In this document: positions 32,848 to 34,053 of the stretch, in pieces
How positions within the stretch are numbered: position 1 is the stretch's first letter
Layout of the letters: every line of letters starts with the position of its first letter
Assembly (NCBI RefSeq): GCF_902859915.1
Contig: NZ_CADIKK010000052.1
Location: 1 to 34,053, forward strand
DNA length: 34,053 nucleotides
Direction of reading: 5' to 3'
Origin: Paraburkholderia ultramafica
Lineage (GTDB): Bacteria > Pseudomonadota > Gammaproteobacteria > Burkholderiales > Burkholderiaceae
Notes under the pieces: generated by a model
Database searches by the model: none
Told to the model about the DNA's origin: nothing
Seen by the model: only the letters and a program-made list of their open reading frames with translations
Translations under genes and position numbers: made by a program

Positions 32848-33191
32848 GCCGGTTTTGGTGAGCGTCGGACGTGCGTGCTGGGTACCGGCAATAGTTCGAT
32901 ACCGTTGGCGTCTCGCTCACGTGGGTGTGGCACGGTCACTTTGGCGATTCTTGGGGACATGGGTGACAGCATGGTTCTCGATGAGGCACATCGGTGCCAT
33001 GAAGGGCGGCCGACAGGCATCGATCAGGTGAATTGAAACGATGCGTCGAGCCGCCGAGCGACGCCGATTGGGGCGGATATAGCCGCCAGCCGGCGTTTCG
33101 GTCAATGGATTTGCGGTAGGGACAACGAGGGCTCAACCTTTTTCGGGGCGCGCCGTTATTGCATCTGCACAGGCATAAACATTGGACCTTC
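32848..33191. other. Gene-free stretch with a possible IS-end remnant
   Basis: No supported gene in about 340 bases. At about 32950-32968 the sequence cttggggacatgggtgaca resembles the TGTCACCCATGTCCCC motif I associate with ends of some Burkholderia insertion sequences (IS481-like); that match is from memory and weak. Short antisense frames here lack family features. Confidence 0.4.
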
Positions 33192-33656
33192 ATGGCACAA
33201 CCGATCCCCTTATCCCGCAACACTGGCGTTGCGCGCGCGCGGCATGCCAAGGCCATGCTGTTGCCCATCGCCCGGCAGATCGCCGACGAGCTCGCGTTGC
33301 GGGTACATCTGGCGCTCGACGCCTTGCGCCGCGGCGCCGGCAGCAGGACCGACGCACAGACACTCACGCAGATCATGCTGCTGACCGGTTTTCTGGTCGA
33401 GTCGGGCTTCGGTTCGGTGAGCGGCGAAGAACTCGGAGCGGCGGATCGCGCTGTGTCGGCGGTGTTCGATATCGGCCGGGAGACTGGCGAGTGGCGATTG
33501 GACGAGGCGGGGTTCGCGCTTTTTGCGTCGATCGCTACGACTTACGACCGGCAACTGCACAGCGCGCCTCTTTGGGCCATCACCGATGCGAGCGAACGGT
33601 TCGACCGCTTTATCGCGGGCGGGCCGGATCAGACGCAGGTGCGTAAGCGGGCTTAG
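33192..33656 (+). CDS. Small hypothetical protein, Burkholderia-type
   Basis: A 154-residue soluble protein starting MAQPIPLSRNTGVARARHAK. It has an Ala/Leu/Arg-rich helical middle (ADELALRVHLALDALRRGAG) and a QIMLLTGFLVESGFG segment. It resembles short proteins common in Burkholderia genomes that are often loosely labelled Fis-family regulators, but no clear DNA-binding motif is visible. The ATG at 33192 with a nearby GGA is preferred over the one at 33159. It lies alone between a GntR-type gene and an rRNA operon end. Function unknown. Confidence 0.6.
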   Translation: MAQPIPLSRNTGVARARHAKAMLLPIARQIADELALRVHLALDALRRGAGSRTDAQTLTQIMLLTGFLVESGFGSVSGEELGAADRAVSAVFDIGRETGEWRLDEAGFALFASIATTYDRQLHSAPLWAITDASERFDRFIAGGPDQTQVRKRA

Positions 33657-33969
33657 TCGAGCCGAGTCGCGCGGGGTGAACCAGGGAGACTTTGTCGGTG
33701 AACTCGCGGCAATCGACTGGCGCGTTGTACCGGGAAGCTGCGGTGCGGGTGAGTCGCGAAGGTGCGGAGGTGGGACGGGGTTATCTGGAGCTGACCGGTT
33801 ACGCGAACGCGTTGCGGGTCGGGAAGAACTGAAGACCGGAGGAAGAACCGTGAGAGGCGCTTTCACGGCCGCTTTCTGTTTTTCGGGGAATGTGGGCGCG
33901 GCAACCGGCACGCGAATCGCATGTACGCGTGAAATGAGATGGGCGCGGTTCTCATGCACGCGTAAACGC
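33657..33969. other. Region between the hypothetical gene and the rRNA terminator
   Basis: About 310 bases without a recognisable gene. It holds an imperfect hairpin at 33925-33963 (ACGCGTG/CACGCGT outer stem, ATGAGA/TCTCAT inner stem) beyond the 5S terminator on the minus strand, possibly a backup termination or processing structure. Otherwise I see nothing. Confidence 0.45.
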
Positions 33970-33997
33970 AAAAACCCCACCGGGTCAGGTGGGGTTT
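33970..33997 (-). terminator. Rho-independent terminator of the rRNA operon
   Basis: On the minus strand AAACCCCACC (33997-33988) pairs with GGTGGGGTTT (33981-33972) around a 6-base loop and continues into a T-run (TTTTT in total). It lies about 17 bases after the end of the 5S rRNA sequence. Confidence 0.9.
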
Positions 33998-34013
33998 GTG
34001 CTTGCTGCTGGGG

Positions 34014-34053
34014 AGCCTGACGATTACCTACTTTCACACGGGCAATCCGCACT
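34014..34053 (-). rRNA. rrf: 5S ribosomal RNA, 3' end (partial)
   Basis: The minus strand from the window edge reads AGTGCGGATTGCCCGTGTGA, then AAGTAGGTAATCGTCAGGCT, matching the conserved 3' part of betaproteobacterial 5S rRNA. The rest of the gene, and presumably the 23S-16S genes, lie beyond the right edge. The 3' end is placed at 34014-34015 by the TCGTCAGGC pairing segment. Confidence 0.9.

Overview
The window looks like chromosomal DNA of a betaproteobacterium of the Burkholderia/Paraburkholderia group. This is judged from the GC-rich coding, the typical gene families (many ABC, IclR and GntR loci), the 5S rRNA 3' end and the tRNA types; species cannot be fixed from the sequence alone. 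Genes are dense and mostly intact. Broken pieces (an IS6 transposase lacking its N-terminus, the C-terminal stub of an MFS transporter) mark rearrangement points on both sides of the selenium region.

The most coherent part is a selenium island at about 2.4-16.0 kb. On the minus strand lies fdoG-fdoH-fdoI-fdhE-selA-selB-selC: a membrane-bound respiratory formate dehydrogenase whose catalytic subunit has an in-frame UGA (selenocysteine 197) followed by a well-formed bacterial SECIS hairpin, its maturation factor, selenocysteine synthase, the Sec-specific elongation factor and the selenocysteine tRNA itself, all in one orientation with small gaps. Divergent from it on the plus strand are selD (selenophosphate synthase) and mnmH/selU (tRNA 2-selenouridine synthase), then a PF03773-type permease and a 44-residue membrane microprotein. 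The permease and microprotein have no stated role and are candidate selenium (or other metalloid) transport components.

To the left (0.7-2.5 kb) an Lrp/AsnC regulator is divergent from an ornithine cyclodeaminase gene. The 3' end of that gene runs through a perfect 25-bp inverted repeat and then antisense through selC.

To the right (16.4-22.1 kb) an IclR regulator heads a plus-strand catabolic cluster: putative cyclase/metal-dependent hydrolase, SDR dehydrogenase, 3-hydroxyacyl-CoA-dehydrogenase-like enzyme, AtoE-type short-chain fatty acid transporter, muconolactone-isomerase-like protein and a YCII-domain protein. The substrate is not identifiable. A fused dihydroxyacetone kinase (DhaK-DhaL) is convergent with it.

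Beyond a tRNA-Val(GAC) gene, a minus-strand operon (31.7 to 24.2 kb) encodes a branched-chain-amino-acid-type ABC importer (binding protein, LivH, LivM, LivG, LivF), an N-carbamoyl-amino-acid hydrolase/allantoate amidohydrolase family enzyme and an M81 (MlrC-like) metallopeptidase. Most junctions are ATGA overlaps. A divergent GntR/FCD regulator and a perfect 20-bp palindrome lie in the control region. This suggests uptake and hydrolysis of an amide or ureido nitrogen compound. The window ends with a small conserved-type hypothetical gene, then the terminator and 3' end of a 5S rRNA gene that enters from the right on the minus strand.
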